Assembly: GCA_012270305.1 (NCBI GenBank)
Contig: JAAXIO010000021.1
Coordinates: 40,970 to 104,969 of the forward strand
DNA length: 64,000 bases
Source: Candidatus Saccharimonadota bacterium
GTDB taxonomy: Bacteria; Patescibacteriota; Saccharimonadia; Saccharimonadales; Saccharimonadaceae
Direction: 5' to 3'
Part shown: positions 27,509 to 36,252 of the stretch, piece after piece
Numbering within the stretch: position 1 is the stretch's first letter
Layout of the letters: each line of letters begins with the position of its first letter
Notes under the pieces: model-generated
Databases searched by the model: none
Told to the model about the DNA's origin: nothing
What the model saw: the letters and a program-made list of their open reading frames with translations, nothing else
Translations under genes and position numbers: made by a program

Positions 27509-30125
27509 TATACTCACTTTCTTGTCATCCGTAGCCGACCGGCTACCGACTATTGGCATCTGGCTACTTGCAGTGGTATGTAGCTGGCTGTTTGTAGTTG
27601 TCTGCTTAAAAATCTGGGATTTTGTCTATGCACTCAGAATGCAGCATACGTTTTTTGAGCTAATACCTCCAGCACAGGCGGCCAAAAAGGCTCGTGCCAC
27701 CCAAGAGTTCTTTGCTGTGCTACATGGTCTTTACGGCTCCAGAACACTCTCCGACAAACTATTACGTCGCCAGCCTCATATATCGCTTGAAGTAACGTCA
27801 ACCAAGCAAGGCGGTATCAGGTATATTGCAAGCGTGCCAAATGATGTTGTTGAAACCTTCCATCAAACAATCACCTCATATCTCCCTGATATGATCGTTA
27901 AGCAAACTGATGATTATTTCTCGCCACATACCTCTGGTCAAACTATTGAGTTTCGCCAGACTGGACATTTTGCATTCCCACTAAACGTACAGGAAGAGTT
28001 AGAACAGCATGACCCGATCGCTTACCTTACCGGATCAATGACTAAGCTTGAAGCTGACGAACATGTGACATTTCAAATTGTCCTCACGCCAACCCGTGTC
28101 AAAGAAGCAGAGGTTATTGCCCGAAAAATCCTGACTAATGAGGACTTGCTCAGTAGGCTTGAAGGCAAACGTATGCCAGGGATAGGGGGTGTTTTCACCC
28201 TAATTAACTCTTTTATATTTAGTATCATGGATAGTATTGGCGGTGGGTTCTCTGGCTCATCAAGCAGCTATCGTCGTGAATCAGTAGATACACAGCTCGC
28301 TCGTCATAAGCAACAGGCCGCACTTGGGCTCAAGCCAACCCGCGTACTAAGCACATTCGAACAGCAGCTTATTGAGTCCATACACCACAAGGTTAACCAA
28401 CCGATATTTTTGGCTACTGCTAGGGCATATGTCGTAAGTGCAAGCAAACGAAAGCGCCAACAACGCATCAAAGGTATCAGGGCATCACTAGCTTCCTTTA
28501 ACGTACCAAAATACCAATCGCTCCAGGCACGTTCTAGCTTTCCAAGGCAAATTATGAATAGATACCGAACCTTTGCCCTAGAGCATCGTCTACCGTCATT
28601 TTTGCCCCATAAAGCATCTTTACTTGCTACAAGTGAGCTGTCCGACTTGTATCACTTTCCATATGCGGGAACGACTAAGACTGAAAATATCGTCAAATCG
28701 TTAAGCCGTACTTTGCCAGCACCGCTTTCACTCAAACGCGATACAGATTTTGATGTCGTATTAGGCATTAACAAGTATCATGGCGAATCGACCCCCATCG
28801 GCCTTACCGAAAAAGAGCGTGAACGACACGTTTATATTATTGGCGGTACAGGTAATGGTAAGACGACTATGCTGCAATATGCACTTGTGCAAGATATAAG
28901 AAATGGGAAAGGTATTGCCGTCATCGATCCTCACGGTGACATGGCCGAAACTTTATTACGACATGTGCCATATGAGCGTGTGAAAGATGTAGTATATTTC
29001 AACCCAGACGACCTAGGATATCCTATTGGCCTTAACTTACTTGAACTAGACGATGAACTAGAGGGCGACGAATTATTGCGAGAAAAAGACCTGATTACCG
29101 AAACAGTCGTTTCTATCTTTCGTAAAATATTCTCAGAGGATGACTCGGGCGGACATCGCATTGAGTACATGCTACGCAACGCTGTGCAGACCGCACTCAC
29201 TCAGGAAAACGCTACATTGTTTACAGTGTATGACTTAATCAACGACCCTACTTATCGCAAGAAAGTCATCCAGACGCTAGAAGATGAAAACCTCAAACAC
29301 TTCTGGCGTAATGAGTTTGGTAAAGCCGGTGGTATGCAACGCGTTAAAATGGCAGCCGGTATCACCGCTAAAATAGGACGTTTTCTATTCTCTGCTAGTG
29401 CCAAGCGCATTTTAGAGCAAGAGAAGTCTACGATTGATTTTGATGACATTATCAACAATCGTAAGATACTTATTTGCAACTTCTCAAAGGGCTTACTCGG
29501 TGAAGATACATCCGAACTGTTTGGCATTATGGTACTAGCCAAGCTTCAACTCGCTTCACTTCGTCGTGCTCGTATGCAACAATCCGACAGAACGCCATAC
29601 CATCTTTATGTTGACGAGTTCCAAAACTTCGCCACCATATCATTCGTGCAAATGCTATCTGAGTCACGTAAATATAAGCTATTCCTTACAATGGCCGAAC
29701 AGTCAACCTCACAGCAAGATGATCAACGTATGGTAAATATCATCCTTGCCAATGTTGGTACCGTCATTTGCTTCAGGACGGGCAACCCCGCAGATGAGCA
29801 ATCGCTGCTCCAAATGTTTACACCTTATATTGAACAGGGCGAAATCGCCAATTTGCCAGCGTTCAACTACTATGTGCGTATCGCTGCCATACAGTCACAA
29901 GAACCACTGTCGGGCGAAACGCTGCTACTTGATGAGGATATTACTGAAAGTGATACGATTCGCAAGAGTATCGTTGATAATTCACGTAAGAACTATGCGA
30001 TAAAATATGATGCAAAGAAATCTCAACAGTCAGTTCGATCAAAAACATCTAAGCCTCAGAAAAAATCTAGGCCAAAAACCGATAAGCCCACTGCACCTTC
30101 ACGCAGAAAGCTACCTGGCGAATAA
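27501..30125 (+). CDS. virD4: VirD4/TraG-like T4SS coupling ATPase
   Basis: 874 aa from ATG 27501; the upstream extension to 27450 lies inside the M23 gene. TM at ~10-35, DUF8128-like domain (~50-380), then ATPase with Walker A GGTGNGKTTML (~450), IAVIDPHGDMAETLL, Walker B PYHLYVDEFQNFAT and the sensor LFLTMAEQSTSQQ. The TraM-recognition region follows, with a Lys/Ser/Pro tail. It couples substrate DNA or protein to the T4SS. Last gene of the T4SS operon. Confidence 0.9.
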   Translation: MDNILTFLSSVADRLPTIGIWLLAVVCSWLFVVVCLKIWDFVYALRMQHTFFELIPPAQAAKKARATQEFFAVLHGLYGSRTLSDKLLRRQPHISLEVTSTKQGGIRYIASVPNDVVETFHQTITSYLPDMIVKQTDDYFSPHTSGQTIEFRQTGHFAFPLNVQEELEQHDPIAYLTGSMTKLEADEHVTFQIVLTPTRVKEAEVIARKILTNEDLLSRLEGKRMPGIGGVFTLINSFIFSIMDSIGGGFSGSSSSYRRESVDTQLARHKQQAALGLKPTRVLSTFEQQLIESIHHKVNQPIFLATARAYVVSASKRKRQQRIKGIRASLASFNVPKYQSLQARSSFPRQIMNRYRTFALEHRLPSFLPHKASLLATSELSDLYHFPYAGTTKTENIVKSLSRTLPAPLSLKRDTDFDVVLGINKYHGESTPIGLTEKERERHVYIIGGTGNGKTTMLQYALVQDIRNGKGIAVIDPHGDMAETLLRHVPYERVKDVVYFNPDDLGYPIGLNLLELDDELEGDELLREKDLITETVVSIFRKIFSEDDSGGHRIEYMLRNAVQTALTQENATLFTVYDLINDPTYRKKVIQTLEDENLKHFWRNEFGKAGGMQRVKMAAGITAKIGRFLFSASAKRILEQEKSTIDFDDIINNRKILICNFSKGLLGEDTSELFGIMVLAKLQLASLRRARMQQSDRTPYHLYVDEFQNFATISFVQMLSESRKYKLFLTMAEQSTSQQDDQRMVNIILANVGTVICFRTGNPADEQSLLQMFTPYIEQGEIANLPAFNYYVRIAAIQSQEPLSGETLLLDEDITESDTIRKSIVDNSRKNYAIKYDAKKSQQSVRSKTSKPQKKSRPKTDKPTAPSRRKLPGE

Positions 30126-30140
30126 TTAGAATATCAAAAA

Positions 30141-30175
30141 GGCTCATGTCCTCTCGCAAGTAGCTAACATGAACC
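30141..30175. terminator. terminator between convergent operons
   Basis: GGcTCATGT (30141-30149) pairs with ACATGAaCC (30167-30175) with one mismatch. On the minus strand it is followed by TTTTTGAT, so it best serves the DUF305 operon. Confidence 0.5.
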
Positions 30176-30219
30176 TTCTCACTTATGATACAACGCTTCT
30201 CCTAATAATGGAAAGTGGT

Positions 30220-30318
30220 CTAAGAACTCGGCTTTGTAAAGATAATAAACGCCCATAGAGCTATACAAACAGCAATAAGTATTAGCATAATTATCTTAAA
30301 TAGAGAAAGTTTCTTCAT
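30220..30318 (-). CDS. 32-aa single-TM peptide
   Basis: ATG 30318 to TAG 30220: MKKLSLFKIIML, then a hydrophobic run to WAFIIFTKPSS. It starts 6 nt after the DUF305 stop, so it is probably translationally coupled. A typical membrane micropeptide (basic N-terminus, one TM). Function unknown; the short length leaves doubt. Confidence 0.5.
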   Translation of the reverse strand: MKKLSLFKIIMLILIAVCIALWAFIIFTKPSS

Positions 30319-30324
30319 ACTCTT

Positions 30325-30975
30325 TTAATACCCCTTTGCATTCTTTAAGTCAGTGATGGACTTCACTTCTTTGGTGTAATGTTCTGTATCTGTCTTCACA
30401 AACTCCTTCATCTCCCCATACTGAAGATTGTCTCCGCCCATATTTTTGATGTGCTCCAAGGCACCTTCATGATGCTGCAAAATGAGTCGAACAAACTCTT
30501 TCTCTAGCTCGGCTTTTGACATCTCTGTCATCTTTTGTAGCTCATATGCTGCGGCCAGACCAGTAAAAGTAGGGTAGGCGTCATGTCCATCCGTCTGAGG
30601 GAAGTCAGAAAGGTTTTGATAAGTTTCACCCCACTCTTTTAGCCAATTTGCGTACTTATCGGCAGTTCTGCCGTGAGTTTCAGTGATCTCTTTTGCTAAA
30701 GCCAATACATCGCTGTCACTTCCGCCGTGTTGGACAAGATTAGCAAGCTCTGTGGCTTGTTGGTTATATACGATCATCTTGCGGGCGAAGTCGGTATCCA
30801 TGTAGCTGTGCTTCTTAGGATCGGGTGGTGGCTGCGGTTTTGGTTTATCTTCCTTTACGCTATTCTCCGACTGTGGTGGACTGGAGGCTTTGTCTTTGTT
30901 TAGAAATACCAAAGAACCTGTTATAGCGGCTGCAACCACACCAACGCCCAAGATGCCAATGCTAATCTTTTTCAC
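30325..30975 (-). CDS. DUF305 ferritin-like secreted protein
   Basis: 216 aa. N-terminal TM/signal anchor (~5-24), Pro/Lys-rich linker, then two repeats of the DUF305 helix pair: FARKMIVYNQQATELANLV and FVRLILQHHEGALEHIKNM, with WLKEW between. DUF305 proteins are exported, four-helix and His/Met-rich, and are often linked to copper or metal handling. It overlaps the upstream DsbA-like gene by 14 nt, so they form one operon. Confidence 0.8.
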   Translation of the reverse strand: MKKISIGILGVGVVAAAITGSLVFLNKDKASSPPQSENSVKEDKPKPQPPPDPKKHSYMDTDFARKMIVYNQQATELANLVQHGGSDSDVLALAKEITETHGRTADKYANWLKEWGETYQNLSDFPQTDGHDAYPTFTGLAAAYELQKMTEMSKAELEKEFVRLILQHHEGALEHIKNMGGDNLQYGEMKEFVKTDTEHYTKEVKSITDLKNAKGY

Positions 30976-31609
30976 TTTCCGTACCGCTTTCAGCTAGAGC
31001 ATCATCAATGAGCTTCGATAGTGCATCGACACTATTATCAACCTTCTCGATCCTCTTTCCATTTAAGACAAAGGTTGGTGTGCCATTGCCGCCAAGCTTT
31101 TTAACAGCATCAAGGTCGGCAGTGATAATCGCTTTCACTTCGTCGCTCGTCCTGTCTGTCTCCAGCTTCTGCATATCAAGTCCGATTTCTTTGGCATACC
31201 CATTAAAGTACGTTGATGGGTCAGACGCTACCTCCCATTGCTTTTGCCCCTCGAAAATCTTGTCGTGCATTTCCCAGAACTTGCCCTGCTTGGCTGCACC
31301 TTCGGCATAGCTTGCGGCTATACGAGCAAATTTATGAGAGCTTGAAATCGGAAAATGTCGTACCTGGAACTTTACCTTATCTTTGTACTTTTCTTTGACC
31401 TCTTTAACAGTTGGGTAGTAGGCGTAACAGGCCTCACATTGGAAGTCCACAAACTCAGTTAATGTTACTTTGCTATCGGCTTTGCCATAAATGTTGCTTG
31501 AGCCGTTACTCTTTGGCAATTTCGCTTGGTTTATTCTATTCATTGCGATTAAGCCGCCAAATATCAGAACGACAACCGCACAGAAGATTATCCAACCAGT
31601 CTTAGTCAT
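30962..31609 (-). CDS. membrane-anchored DsbA-like thiol-disulfide oxidoreductase (copy 1)
   Basis: 215 aa. N-terminal TM (~5-22), thioredoxin fold with active site CEAC (VDFQCEACYAYYPTVKEV, ~56-59), helical insertion and cis-Pro segment NGTPTFVLNG. Family members (BdbD/DsbA) oxidise cysteine pairs of exported proteins, and VKOR (34043-34780) could reoxidise it. Highly similar to the product at 39191-39838. SD AAAGGAT precedes the ATG. Confidence 0.92.
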   Translation of the reverse strand: MTKTGWIIFCAVVVLIFGGLIAMNRINQAKLPKSNGSSNIYGKADSKVTLTEFVDFQCEACYAYYPTVKEVKEKYKDKVKFQVRHFPISSSHKFARIAASYAEGAAKQGKFWEMHDKIFEGQKQWEVASDPSTYFNGYAKEIGLDMQKLETDRTSDEVKAIITADLDAVKKLGGNGTPTFVLNGKRIEKVDNSVDALSKLIDDALAESGTESEKD

Positions 31610-31658
31610 AATCGTATCCTTTCAGTTATTTTCTTGTGCTAACGAAAAGATACTCGGC

Positions 31659-32024
31659 TCAAAACCTCATGACGGACGTTGTTAAATAGAGCCTACTATT
31701 GTAGATACGATCTGAGATGCGGCCTGGTCTTGCCATATATAGTACAGCCAGAGAGCCGACGAGAGCTATCCACGTCTGTGGTGGTGGGATTGGCTCACGT
31801 TCAAGCTTTCTGACTGTCTTTTGATGAAAAGGTAGCTCCCCTTGCGTATGGGGCTGACACGCTCCAGCACATACTTTGTTTCCAGAGCCGGAAGATTCGG
31901 CATGTAAATTGCTTCCACCAAACGTACAAACAATAGCTACGAGTATGGCTACTGCTAAGAAAGAGCTTCTGAGTGAGAGCTTTTTTAGTGAGGGCTTAAA
32001 ACTTAAGCCACTCAAAATTAACAA
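31659..32024 (-). CDS. CxxxC-motif bitopic membrane protein (paralogue 1 of 3)
   Basis: 121 aa with TTG start (SD AGGAAGG 5 nt before). Signal/TM at ~20-38 ending in LHAES, then VCAGACQPHTQ (C-x3-C), a linker with REPIPPPQTW, a second hydrophobic helix (IALVGSLAVLYMA) and an Arg-containing tail. The same layout is found at 33648-33989 and 39885-40226. It lies directly before a DsbA-like gene. Function unknown; exported Cys pair suggests a thiol or metal role. Confidence 0.65.
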   Translation of the reverse strand: MLILSGLSFKPSLKKLSLRSSFLAVAILVAIVCTFGGSNLHAESSGSGNKVCAGACQPHTQGELPFHQKTVRKLEREPIPPPQTWIALVGSLAVLYMARPGRISDRIYNSRLYLTTSVMRF

Positions 32025-32056
32025 TAACCCTTCCTTGCGCTCGGCATATAACTTCT

Positions 32057-32103
32057 ATTATACCGCAAAAGCTTGCTTTGAGGCTCATGACGTGTGATAT
32101 ACT
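32057..32103. promoter_or_regulatory. divergent promoters for the CxxxC-DsbA operon and the M23 gene
   Basis: On the minus strand TATAAT (32062-32057) faces 32024. On the plus strand TATACT (32098-32103) faces the M23 gene, which then starts at ATG 32123 (or, leaderless, at GTG 32108). Confidence 0.45.
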
Positions 32104-32122
32104 GCTAGTGCCTCGGATAAAA

Positions 32123-33301
32123 ATGAAAAACAACTTAAAACTAAAAGCACCGCGCAAAAGACTTTTTGCGTATTTTTTGCTTGCTGCCATCCTCCAGTTC
32201 ACTATGGTAGATGCACCGACAATCTATGCCAACAGCCAACAGCAACTAGACCAATTACAGCGACAGATCGGTCAAGTCCAGCAAGATACGGCCAACAAAC
32301 GCGAAACGCAAGGTGTCCTATCCATTGAAGCCTCGTCTCTATCGGAGGCAATCACTAAACTACAGTCGCAAATAGATTCTACACAGAACCGTATTGATAT
32401 ACTGCAAGGAGATGTCGATGCTCTGAACAAGGAGATAACTGAAGCAGAGTTACAACTCGATAAGTATCGGAAAGTGCTGGGCGAAAACATACGTGCCATG
32501 TACGTAGAGGGTGACATAAGTACTCTAGAGATGCTTGCCTCCAGCAAAAACATAAGTCACTTTATCGATAAGCAACAATACCGTGAAAGCATACAAAACA
32601 AAATTAAATCACTGTTTGATACCGTTAAAAAGCTGCAAACAGATTTAGAGGTAAAACGTGGCACCGTCGAGGCTACCATGACCGAACAGAAGGATTTGCA
32701 GAATCAGTTAAAAACTCAGCAAGCCGAGAAAGACCGCATCCTTGCACTCAATCAGTCGCAACGTGACAGCCTGGAGAATCAAATCAAGGCAAATAGCGGT
32801 AAACTGGCTGAACTGAAGAAAAAACAGGCTGAGGCTGAGGCGGCACTAGCACGATCACTTAACAGTGGTAGTTATAGGGTTGCCTCTGCGGGGGCAGTAT
32901 CGACAGGCGATATTGTTGGCGCAGTCGGCAATTCCGGCTTCTCATCTGGCCCCCACCTTCATCTTGAGGCACGAAACGGCAGCGGAATCGTTAATCCAAA
33001 TCCGTACATACAAACTCGTCCGGTTGCTATGCCGCCTGCGTGGATCAGTCAAGGCTATGGCGTCGCCAACTCCCTGTATCGAAGTGGCTATCACTCAGGT
33101 ATTGACTACGCTTCTGGGTCAAGCTCACCCATTTATGCTATAGCAGGAGGACAGCTCTATCGTGGCTGCTCAGATCAGATACTAGGGACGTCAAATAACG
33201 CTTACGGGTACGTTGCCATCATAGAGCACCCAAATGGGATCAAGAGTATATATGCACACATGAGCGGTGGACCCAGTAGCTGTAGTTACAATACCTACTA
33301 A
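32123..33301 (+). CDS. coiled-coil protein with circularly permuted M23/LytM domain
   Basis: 392 aa from ATG 32123. Signal/TM at ~10-30, long EnvC-like coiled coil (~35-250; heptads rich in Gln/Leu/Lys), then LytM halves in reversed order. First comes IVGAVGNSGFSSGPHLHLEARNGSG (the HxH half with ...NPNPYI), then ISQGYG, YHSGIDYASGSSSPIYAIAGG (HxxxD half), VAIIEHPNG and SIYAHMSGG. Normal M23 proteins have the HxxxD half first. All zinc-site motifs are present, so it could be active if the fold is permuted. Confidence 0.82.
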   Translation: MKNNLKLKAPRKRLFAYFLLAAILQFTMVDAPTIYANSQQQLDQLQRQIGQVQQDTANKRETQGVLSIEASSLSEAITKLQSQIDSTQNRIDILQGDVDALNKEITEAELQLDKYRKVLGENIRAMYVEGDISTLEMLASSKNISHFIDKQQYRESIQNKIKSLFDTVKKLQTDLEVKRGTVEATMTEQKDLQNQLKTQQAEKDRILALNQSQRDSLENQIKANSGKLAELKKKQAEAEAALARSLNSGSYRVASAGAVSTGDIVGAVGNSGFSSGPHLHLEARNGSGIVNPNPYIQTRPVAMPPAWISQGYGVANSLYRSGYHSGIDYASGSSSPIYAIAGGQLYRGCSDQILGTSNNAYGYVAIIEHPNGIKSIYAHMSGGPSSCSYNTY

Positions 33302-33302
33302 T

Positions 33303-33443
33303 CTAAACGGTTCCGCCTAGAAGAAATTTATTGTACGGGCGGATGTTAGTTGCACGCTTCTTCTTGCGACGGCGATGCTTACGATTGATACCACGCTTAA
33401 ATAATGGGCCGGAAAGCTTATCATATATATTGTAGATGGACAT
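33303..33443 (-). CDS. 46-aa very basic protein
   Basis: ATG 33443 with a good SD (AAGGAGAAAAT) to TAG 33303. Sequence MSIYNIYDKLSGPLFKRG, then an Arg/Lys-rich centre (NRKHRRRKKKRATN) and a hydrophobic end (FLLGGTV). Not a recognisable ribosomal protein. A TATACA box lies just before the SD, so it has its own promoter. Probably binds nucleic acid or RNA (inference). Confidence 0.6.
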   Translation of the reverse strand: MSIYNIYDKLSGPLFKRGINRKHRRRKKKRATNIRPYNKFLLGGTV

Positions 33444-33647
33444 AGATTTTCTCCTTGTATAAACATTTTTTGTGTAAATATCTAAGCCCTGCCAGGTGAA
33501 CCCTCGAAAGTCCCTCCTATGCCGTCAAGGCCTCGGCCTCCTTTCATGCATTATTGAAATAGTCTCCCAATTTCACACATTTTTGAGCAGCATGAAACGG
33601 ACGTACTAAGTCCGAGGGCTCGCCCGACAGGGCATGAGTTATTCGGC
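33444..33647. other. gene-free stretch with small hairpins
   Basis: No convincing frame. The plus strand shows CGGAC-GTACTAA-GTCCG, GGGC-TC-GCCC and GCCC-GACA-GGGC between ~33598 and 33635, possibly a terminator cluster for the oxidase operon read on the minus strand. Confidence 0.3.
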
Positions 33648-33989
33648 TCAATTACGTCTGAGGGCGCACAAGACAAGCAAATCAGGCGGTCTACGCTGGA
33701 GTAGTGCAAGAGTAAGTACTGCAAACAAAACCGCATAATAGACAGCTATTGCTTGTTCGCTAGGAGCTTCATTTATGAAAGAATTGGGATCGTCATCATC
33801 CTCAACAGCTTTTAAGCGATTCTGTTTCTGGGTATTTAGCGAGTAGCAGCCAACATGACAGTGGTTCTTTGAGTCGGATATACGAGACTCAATACTGGCT
33901 GGAAGTGTTGGACTGCCAGAAAACGCATGTACAAGACCGCTGCCGGATAGCATGCCAAAAGCAACAAGGAATGCAACTGCAAATCTCAT
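33648..33989 (-). CDS. CxxxC-motif bitopic membrane protein (paralogue 2 of 3)
   Basis: 113 aa from ATG 33989 (SD GGAGGCA; longer frame to 34022 rejected). Signal/TM at 2-22, HCHVGCYSLNTQ (C-x3-C), acidic stretch VEDDDDP, second TM (~75-95, AIAVYYAVLFAVLTLALL) and an Arg-rich tail RRPPD. Last gene of the oxidase operon, 53 nt after VKOR. It matches the layout of 31659-32024 and 39885-40226. Confidence 0.65.
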   Translation of the reverse strand: MRFAVAFLVAFGMLSGSGLVHAFSGSPTLPASIESRISDSKNHCHVGCYSLNTQKQNRLKAVEDDDDPNSFINEAPSEQAIAVYYAVLFAVLTLALLQRRPPDLLVLCALRRN

Positions 33990-34042
33990 TGTATGCCTCC
34001 TTCGCCTAAGTCTCGTAAACACGCTAACCTCACACCTCCTTA

Positions 34043-34780
34043 CTAAAACAAACTGAGCCAGTAATCAGACCAACGATAGAACAGCAACAAGAAGATGGCC
34101 GCGTATGTTATTGCAATAAGCTCGTGTTTAAAGCTGAGTAACTTATTAAGATGCTTACCTAAGTTTATGTGCTTGTTCTTGATACAGTAAGCAGTCACAA
34201 GCCATAACGAGGCAAAGGTTACGAGCCAGACAAGCATACAGTACAAACATAGCTTTCCAATCTCAAACACTCCTTGATAGAACAGCCACGCAGCAAAGCT
34301 TGCACCAAATGTTATACCGCCTAGTAATGTTCGCCACCACGCCCTTGCAAGCTTCGTTGCTCCTGCTGCAATTGTCATGGCTGCGGCAAATACGGCAGTG
34401 AAACCAAAGATACCGATGAATGAATTAGGGAATCCAAACGCACTTGCTTGGGGGCTGGCGATAATTGGTGAACAAGCAACAACAGGACTCAAGCTACAGC
34501 TTGCAATGTGTGCTGGTTCTGTAAGTATCTCAATTTTCTCAATAGACAAAATGACTGACGCGCTGATACCGATAGCGGCAAGGACGGCCAGCCATCGAGC
34601 TAAAGCAATTTCAGGTTTTGATGTACCATAACGCTGCACTATAGCCGTGAGTGCGACTAATATGGCTGCTGCGATGTAGATGTACTGTACCTTGCCACGC
34701 AACAGAAAAATGGCGGTTAAAATATAAATAACGGGTATTACCCAGAAGTATTGTTTAAGTTTTGCTTGTATGAAGTCCAC
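34043..34780 (-). CDS. VKOR-family disulfide-generating membrane enzyme
   Basis: 245 aa with GTG start. About five to six TMs. The loop cysteines CSLSPVVACSPIIASP and the active-site pair LCLYCMLVW (CxxC at the membrane face) are the VKOR hallmarks, with SPxAS/FGxPNS between (SAFGFPNSFIGIFGF). VKOR passes electrons from DsbA-like partners to a quinone. Here it sits in the same operon as DsbA, cupredoxin and a quinol oxidase, which could reoxidise the quinol. Confidence 0.88.
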   Translation of the reverse strand: MDFIQAKLKQYFWVIPVIYILTAIFLLRGKVQYIYIAAAILVALTAIVQRYGTSKPEIALARWLAVLAAIGISASVILSIEKIEILTEPAHIASCSLSPVVACSPIIASPQASAFGFPNSFIGIFGFTAVFAAAMTIAAGATKLARAWWRTLLGGITFGASFAAWLFYQGVFEIGKLCLYCMLVWLVTFASLWLVTAYCIKNKHINLGKHLNKLLSFKHELIAITYAAIFLLLFYRWSDYWLSLF

Positions 34781-34830
34781 TAGGCTACTTTCTGTTAAAT
34801 TTTATAGTTACTGACGTAAGGTTACACATG

Positions 34831-35292
34831 CTACTCGACTACCATAACACTGCCTTTCTTGGAGGTATGAGATGAACAATGATAGGTAGTCTGCCCCAGC
34901 TCGTTGAACGTAAATGAATAACTTGCCTTCTCTGCAAGAGACGGACTCAAGAGGGTGGCGGGATCAGTATCTGTCATTGACACATCGTGTGCCATGTTGC
35001 TGCCTGCATGATCTGCCATGACGTTATGCTGCGAGGTATCGAGGTTTATCCAGGTTACTTTGGTGCCTTTTTTGATCTTTATATCCGGAAGTGAATAGCC
35101 AGGGCTGTTAATATCAATCTGCACTTCTGATTGGTTGGATAAATCAACTGAGGTCTCGCTGCTCTGGCTGTCTGGCTCAGACTGTACAGGCATGGGCGCA
35201 TTGGCGGATGATTGTAAGAGAATAATTGCTCCGCCACCCATGATAAGGATTACGGTGATAACTGTAGCGAGTATGGCAGTGCTCTTTTTCAT
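34831..35292 (-). CDS. cupredoxin-domain exported protein
   Basis: 153 aa from ATG 35292 (SD AAAGGAGAA). N-terminal TM/signal (~6-27), Ser/Gln-rich linker, then a plastocyanin-like domain: SLPDIKIKKGTKVTWINLDTSQHNVM (His ligand) and TTYHCSSHTSKKGSVMVVE (Cys and His ligands). The residue expected to be the axial Met (C-x2-H-x2-4-M) is Lys/Gly here, so the copper site may be altered or non-blue. 16 nt after cyoD; likely copper delivery or electron transfer at the oxidase. Confidence 0.85.
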   Translation of the reverse strand: MKKSTAILATVITVILIMGGGAIILLQSSANAPMPVQSEPDSQSSETSVDLSNQSEVQIDINSPGYSLPDIKIKKGTKVTWINLDTSQHNVMADHAGSNMAHDVSMTDTDPATLLSPSLAEKASYSFTFNELGQTTYHCSSHTSKKGSVMVVE

Positions 35293-35308
35293 AGTTCTCC
35301 TTTCCGTA

Positions 35309-35671
35309 CTAACGGTAAATATTCTCTTTTTCCATAATTTCACGATCTATGTCTTTATTCATATCGGGCATCATATTGTAGTGCAGGTTCTTCATAATCC
35401 ACAGACTGCCAAAAACAAGAATACAAATCACGACCGCAGCAAAAGCAAAGGCCATCAGATTCCAACGTGGTCGTGATTCACTACCTAGATGCAGGAAGTA
35501 GCGCAATTGCACCCACAACTGGCAGATCGCTAGACCGGTCAGAGCAAAGACAAGCGGCCAACCCGACAGCATTTTACTACCTACCAGAATAAAAGCAGCA
35601 TTGGTGAGTAGGATTGCTAGAATCAACCCGACTACATAGGATGACGTACTGTGCGTATGTTGCTTGCTCAT
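35309..35671 (-). CDS. cyoD: cytochrome bo-type quinol oxidase subunit IV
   Basis: 120 aa with three TMs. SSYVVGLILAILLTNAAFILV, LVFALTGLAICQLWVQLRYFLHL and WNLMAFAFAAVVICILVFGSLWIMKNLHYNMM match CyoD/COX4-pro. Overlaps cyoC by 4 nt. Assists assembly of CuB into subunit I in known systems. Confidence 0.92.
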   Translation of the reverse strand: MSKQHTHSTSSYVVGLILAILLTNAAFILVGSKMLSGWPLVFALTGLAICQLWVQLRYFLHLGSESRPRWNLMAFAFAAVVICILVFGSLWIMKNLHYNMMPDMNKDIDREIMEKENIYR

Positions 35672-36252
35672 AGTGGCGACACTCCCATCAGATATACGAT
35701 CGTGAAGATAAATATCCAGATAACATCAAGAAAATGCCAGAACATACTAAACATAAGAAGACGCTTTCGATTTATGCTGATCAGACCTTTTCTGCGTATC
35801 TTAGGCATAAGGTAGGTCAGCCAGATAAGCCCTGCGCTAATGTGCAATCCATGCATGCCAACAAGCGTGAAGAATGCCGATAAGAAGCCGCTGCGCTGCC
35901 AGCCATAACCTTCGTGAATAAGTTTCGCAAATTCGTAAGCTTCAAGGCCAAGGAAGACCAGACCCAGTGCGCCAGTTAACCCAAGTAGCCAGAGAGTTTT
36001 CCTTACATTATTACTGCGGGCAGCGATGAGTGCTAATCCGCACGTAAAGCTACTAAGCAGCAATACCATCGTGAGCAGCCAGACATAGGGGAGACTGAAG
36101 ATATCAACTCCTGCTGGCCCGTCCCATACACTGTTTCTCATAACCGCAAAAACAGCAAACAAGCTGGCGAATAGTACGCAATCGGTCATCAGGTAGAGCC
36201 AGAAGCCAAATGTTGCTTTTTCGGTGTGCTCTGACTGCCGTATCACACTCAT
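35668..36252 (-). CDS. cyoC: cytochrome bo-type quinol oxidase subunit III
   Basis: 194 aa with five TMs: [69 protein letters not shown] (the conserved LGxE/H and GxHGLHxxxGL regions) and [21 protein letters not shown]. Full length. 4-nt overlaps with cyoB and cyoD. Confidence 0.95.
   Translation of the reverse strand: MSVIRQSEHTEKATFGFWLYLMTDCVLFASLFAVFAVMRNSVWDGPAGVDIFSLPYVWLLTMVLLLSSFTCGLALIAARSNNVRKTLWLLGLTGALGLVFLGLEAYEFAKLIHEGYGWQRSGFLSAFFTLVGMHGLHISAGLIWLTYLMPKIRRKGLISINRKRLLMFSMFWHFLDVIWIFIFTIVYLMGVSPL

Noticed and set aside
33551-33736. 61-aa minus-strand frame near 33.6 kb
   Set aside because: No SD, overlaps the end of the CxxxC gene out of frame, with hairpin-rich sequence.
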